Below are positions 5,531-5,851 of a stretch of 5,851 nucleotides of DNA, piece after piece; the stretch's first letter is position 1, and every line of letters starts with the position of its first letter. The translations under genes and the position numbers were made by a program. This DNA is from Nonlabens sp. GTDB taxonomy: Bacteria; Bacteroidota; Bacteroidia; Flavobacteriales; Flavobacteriaceae. The notes beneath the pieces are model-generated. The model made no database searches, was not told where the DNA came from, and worked only from the letters and a program-made list of their open reading frames with translations. The stretch is from contig JALZUY010000322.1 in the NCBI GenBank assembly GCA_023301395.1, positions 1-5,851 of the forward strand, written 5' to 3'.

Positions 5531-5731
5531 ATGAAAAATCTAATTCCGTTTATGTTTTTATCACTTTTATTCTCTTGTAATGAAGATTCAAAAAGAGACA
5601 TATCTAAGGAAGTTACGTTTGATTACAAAGCTTATTTGTTGAGAAATAATGATGATGTCCCAACATTTGAGTTTTCTCCGAATTCTTCTCTTAGGGAAAT
5701 CTATGATATAATTAAAGATTACACTAAATAG
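5531..5731 (+). CDS. Small lipoprotein of unknown function, possibly interrupted by a stop
   Basis: The 66-residue product begins with a lipoprotein signal peptide: MKN, a hydrophobic core IPFMFLSLLF, and the lipobox LFSC with lipidated Cys16. The residues after Cys are NEDSKRD. Acidic residues close to the Cys resemble the lipoprotein export signals that send Bacteroidetes lipoproteins to the outer surface, so surface exposure is possible but inferred. The mature part of about 51 residues has no domain I recognise. It contains VTFDYKAYLLRNNDDVPTF and a C-terminal helix-like SLREIYDIIKDYTK. The same frame continues without another stop to the window end after the TAG at 5729-5731. This may therefore be the first part of a longer gene carrying a nonsense mutation, a sequencing error, or a complete short gene. 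Confidence 0.6.
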   Translation: MKNLIPFMFLSLLFSCNEDSKRDISKEVTFDYKAYLLRNNDDVPTFEFSPNSSLREIYDIIKDYTK

Positions 5732-5851
5732 AATAAAGAATGCGTTGATAGCTTCATGTTTAATTATAAAATAGTCAAAAGAGAAATAAATAGTTTTACT
5801 GGAGAGTACTGCCTTAGCGCTCCTCCGCCAAATGATTATAAAAGGTTAAGG
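5732..5851 (+). other. Open in-frame continuation of the lipoprotein frame, runs off window
   Basis: After the TAG at 5729-5731 the lipoprotein frame stays open for 40 codons to the edge. It reads NKECVDSFMFNYKIVKRE, then INSFTGEYCLSAPPPNDYKRLR. The other two + frames and all three - frames contain stops. An ATG at 5756 could start a separate gene (MFNYKIVKRE), but no promoter or ribosome site marks it. The composition is protein-like, with mixed charged and aromatic residues. Either this is the second half of a disrupted lipoprotein gene, a separate small gene, or chance. Forty open codons in AT-rich DNA are suggestive, not decisive. Confidence 0.35.

Overview
The window looks like chromosomal DNA from a marine-type member of the Flavobacteriaceae (Bacteroidetes). 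The supporting signs are: AT-rich sequence; a LytS/LytTR two-component pair; a secreted protein with a type IX secretion (T9SS) C-terminal sorting domain; a TAnnTTTG-type -7 promoter box; no clear Shine-Dalgarno sequences; a perfect CGCTTTCGCGAAAGCG palindrome inside a gene; and intergenic repeats of a type familiar from flavobacterial genomes. The palindrome recalls Nonlabens/Dokdonia-like genomes, but that placement is from memory and was not tested.

Left part (1-1691, + strand): the 3' end of a membrane-protein gene overlaps a LytS-type histidine kinase gene (ATGGATAA junction). The kinase gene overlaps a LytTR response regulator gene (ATGA junction). This looks like one translationally coupled operon whose first gene lies mostly outside the window. 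The kinase and regulator carry all expected phosphotransfer residues and should form a working pair. Their stimulus and targets are not visible here.

Middle (1692-3526): a 3-methyladenine DNA glycosylase (AAG/MPG fold) is encoded on the - strand and converges on the regulator with a 6-base gap. It diverges, across 52 bases, from a secreted protein with two OmpA-like peptidoglycan-binding domains. The 307-base gap after the OmpA gene holds no gene. It contains a tract of short A-rich repeats, two dispersed-repeat-like segments, a degenerate heptamer tandem repeat and a good -7 promoter box for the next gene.

Right part (3527-5851): a compact DEAD-box RNA helicase (RhlE-like) converges on a - strand gene for a secreted DM13-domain protein with a T9SS sorting tail. 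A 13-bp imperfect hairpin across the helicase stop codon probably terminates one or both transcripts. A 124-base divergent spacer with a perfect 8-bp dyad separates the DM13 gene from a short lipoprotein gene. The lipoprotein frame stays open after its TAG stop to the window edge, so that gene may be broken, misread or followed by a second small gene.

Apart from the kinase/regulator operon the genes do not form an obvious pathway: DNA repair, RNA remodelling and cell-envelope functions are simply adjacent. I see no defence system, CRISPR array, mobile-element gene, tRNA or rRNA. The less ordinary content is the DM13-T9SS protein, the interrupted lipoprotein frame and the repeat/palindrome elements.
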